Source: Fulvimonas sp. R45
GTDB taxonomy: Bacteria > Pseudomonadota > Gammaproteobacteria > Xanthomonadales > Rhodanobacteraceae
Assembly (NCBI RefSeq): GCF_030504985.1
Contig: NZ_JASERU010000002.1
Location: 62,001 to 126,000, forward strand
DNA: 64,000 nucleotides
Reading direction: 5' to 3'
How positions within the stretch are numbered: position 1 is the stretch's first letter; each line of letters begins with the position of its first letter. Below the pieces are notes generated by a model. It saw only the letters and a program-made list of their open reading frames with translations, ran no database searches and had not been told where the DNA came from. Below are positions 62,786 to 64,000 of this stretch, in pieces. The position numbers were made by a program, and so were the translations under genes.

Positions 62786-63793
62786 TCAGTGCGCCGGCGC
62801 GGCTTGCGCGGGAACCGGGGTCCGGTCGTCGGCGAGGGCGCCGGTGGCGGCATGCATGCCATGGCCCTGCATGCCCGGCATGGCGTCTCCGGCGTGGGCG
62901 TCGGACATCGTCGCGCTCATGCAGGTTTCGCCCGGGTCGACGCAGCGTTCGAGGATGCGCGTGTACAGGCCGGGTTCGAAGCGGGCGAAGTACTGTACCG
63001 GCACGTCGCGTTCGGGCTGGCGCAGGCGGTCGTAGACCTTGAGGTCGAGCCCGGTGCCCGCGTCGCGCGCCTTGGCGATCCAGCGGTCGAAGTCCTGCCG
63101 GTTCATGCCCTCGAACTTGAAGCGCATGTCGGTGAAGCCGACGCCGCTGTAGTTGGCCGAGAAGCCGGGATAGGTGCCGGGCTTGTTGATGACCGCATGC
63201 AGCACCGTCTGCATGCCGGGCATCGTGTAGACCTGTCCCACCAGCGCCGGCACGAAGAACGAGTCCATCATTTCGTCCGAGGTGAGCCGGAAGCGGATCG
63301 GCACGTCCACCGGCGCCGCCAACTGGTTCACCGTGGCGATGCCGTACTGTGGATAGAAGAACAGCCACTTCCAGCGCAACGACACCACGTCGACCTCGAG
63401 CGGCTTGACGCCTGCCGCCACGGGCTGGCCTGGCGCCACCCGGTCGAGCGGCCGGTAGGGGTCGAGCTGGTGGGTGCCGATCCAGCTGATCGCGCCGACG
63501 GCGATGATGATCAGCAGCGGCGCGGCCCATACCACCAGTTCCAGCTGCGGCGAATGGTCCCAGTCGGGATCGTAGGTGGCCTGCTTGTTGGAGGCCCGGT
63601 AGCGCCACGCGACCACGCCGATCGCGATCATCACCGGCACGATGATCAGCGCGATGATGATCGTGGTGACGATCATGATGTCGCTCTGCTGGCGCGCCAC
63701 ATCGCCGGGCGGATCGAGCAGCACCAGGTGGCAACCGCCCAGCAGCAGCGCAAGGGGAAGCAGCAGCAAGCCGCGAAGACGTTTCACTGTCAT
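62786..63793 (-). CDS. cyoA: cytochrome bo3 ubiquinol oxidase subunit II
   Basis: A 335-residue lipoprotein subunit. Lipobox LALLLGGC, two membrane helices ([24 protein letters not shown] and [21 protein letters not shown]) and a periplasmic cupredoxin-fold domain with [22 protein letters not shown]. The copper A ligands of cytochrome c oxidases are missing, which fits a quinol oxidase. The C-terminal tail after residue 280 is His/Met-rich ([27 protein letters not shown]), unlike E. coli CyoA. First gene of cyoABCD, 22 nt before cyoB. Confidence 0.95.
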   Translation of the reverse strand: MTVKRLRGLLLLPLALLLGGCHLVLLDPPGDVARQQSDIMIVTTIIIALIIVPVMIAIGVVAWRYRASNKQATYDPDWDHSPQLELVVWAAPLLIIIAVGAISWIGTHQLDPYRPLDRVAPGQPVAAGVKPLEVDVVSLRWKWLFFYPQYGIATVNQLAAPVDVPIRFRLTSDEMMDSFFVPALVGQVYTMPGMQTVLHAVINKPGTYPGFSANYSGVGFTDMRFKFEGMNRQDFDRWIAKARDAGTGLDLKVYDRLRQPERDVPVQYFARFEPGLYTRILERCVDPGETCMSATMSDAHAGDAMPGMQGHGMHAATGALADDRTPVPAQAAPAH

Positions 63794-63825
63794 GGGCGCG
63801 TGTGCATCGGCAACGAGGTGGTGCT

Positions 63826-63859
63826 TACACTACTCTCGAAAGGCAGGTCTATACTACTC
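63826..63859 (-). promoter_or_regulatory. direct repeats upstream of cyoA
   Basis: TACACTACTC (63826-63835) and TATACTACTC (63850-63859) are near-identical 10-mers 24 bp apart, about 33-66 bp before cyoA. On the minus strand they read GAGTAGTATA and GAGTAGTGTA, so the first may carry the -10 element (TAGTAT) and the pair may be an activator or repressor site. The 64 bp at the right of the window beyond 63930 show nothing clear. Confidence 0.45.
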
Positions 63860-64000
63860 CCGCAAACGGCATGACCCGATGGGACGGGTTCGTGGGAACC
63901 CGCTTCCGGGCTGCGAATGGACGGCGTGAAGGCCACGTGCGTCCGATCGTCGCAGCAAGCGGCCGAAGCCGATTTATCCAGCAACCTCTTGCACGATCGT

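Noticed and set aside
63790-63984. A 64-residue minus-strand open frame upstream of cyoA
   Set aside because: It covers the cyoA promoter region and direct repeats, and lacks a ribosome binding site or family features.

Overview
High-GC (about 70%) gammaproteobacterial chromosome, most likely Xanthomonadales and probably Rhodanobacteraceae (Dyella / Frateuria / Luteibacter / Rhodanobacter-like). The assignment rests on gene style rather than a database match: large TonB receptors of the Xanthomonas/Caulobacter type, an aceF gene followed by an lpdA that carries its own lipoyl domain, a DUF4398 lipoprotein pair, PilU, a cyoABCD oxidase, and many CCCTCTCCC..GGGAGAGGG palindromic repeats. No plasmid, phage, integrase, transposase, CRISPR, rRNA or tRNA signal was found; the only mobile-type DNA is short palindromic repeats and one MITE-like element.

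Layout. 1-8.2 kb: a TonB receptor, then a convergent two-gene operon of an ABC ATPase and a giant ABC permease fused to an M1-type peptidase domain. 8.2-11.5 kb: pyruvate dehydrogenase E2 (aceF) and E3 (lpdA); the E3 linker appears to be made of translated palindromic repeats. 11.6-20 kb: a mixed block with two ECF sigma operons (sigma + membrane partner; lipoprotein + sigma + membrane partner), two paralogous single-membrane-segment proteins of unknown function, a divergent DapB-like reductase, DinB, an ATP-grasp enzyme and a His-rich exported protein. 20-28.2 kb: a small exported SnoaL-like protein, an amino-acid permease, a secreted GH-A glycosidase, a YbfB-type MFS carrier with divergent LysR regulator, and a second Y-family polymerase.

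28.3-49.7 kb is the most coherent system: a galactoside-use locus. Outside the cytoplasm it has a TonB receptor, GH35 beta-galactosidase, GH27 and GH36 alpha-galactosidases and an exported aldose epimerase. At the inner membrane it has two sugar-porter MFS carriers. In the cytoplasm a minus-strand gene train encodes a second epimerase, two SDR dehydrogenases, an SMP-30 lactonase, DgoD-type dehydratase, KDPGal aldolase, KDGal kinase and a GntR/FCD regulator. That is a complete oxidative (De Ley-Doudoroff) galactose route to pyruvate and glyceraldehyde 3-phosphate; no Leloir genes (galK, galT, galE) are present. AT-rich inverted repeats sit upstream of the receptor, the exported epimerase, the GH36/porter divergent promoter and the regulator.

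49.8-64 kb: housekeeping genes: a HAD phosphatase beside pgk, maleylacetoacetate isomerase, a repeat-rich gap with a MITE, pilU, two envelope DUF4398-type proteins, a YdcH-like protein, cystathionine beta-synthase, glmS and the cytochrome bo3 oxidase cyoABCD. Start codons were moved from the longest open frame to the ATG/GTG with a Shine-Dalgarno sequence where the sequence supported it.
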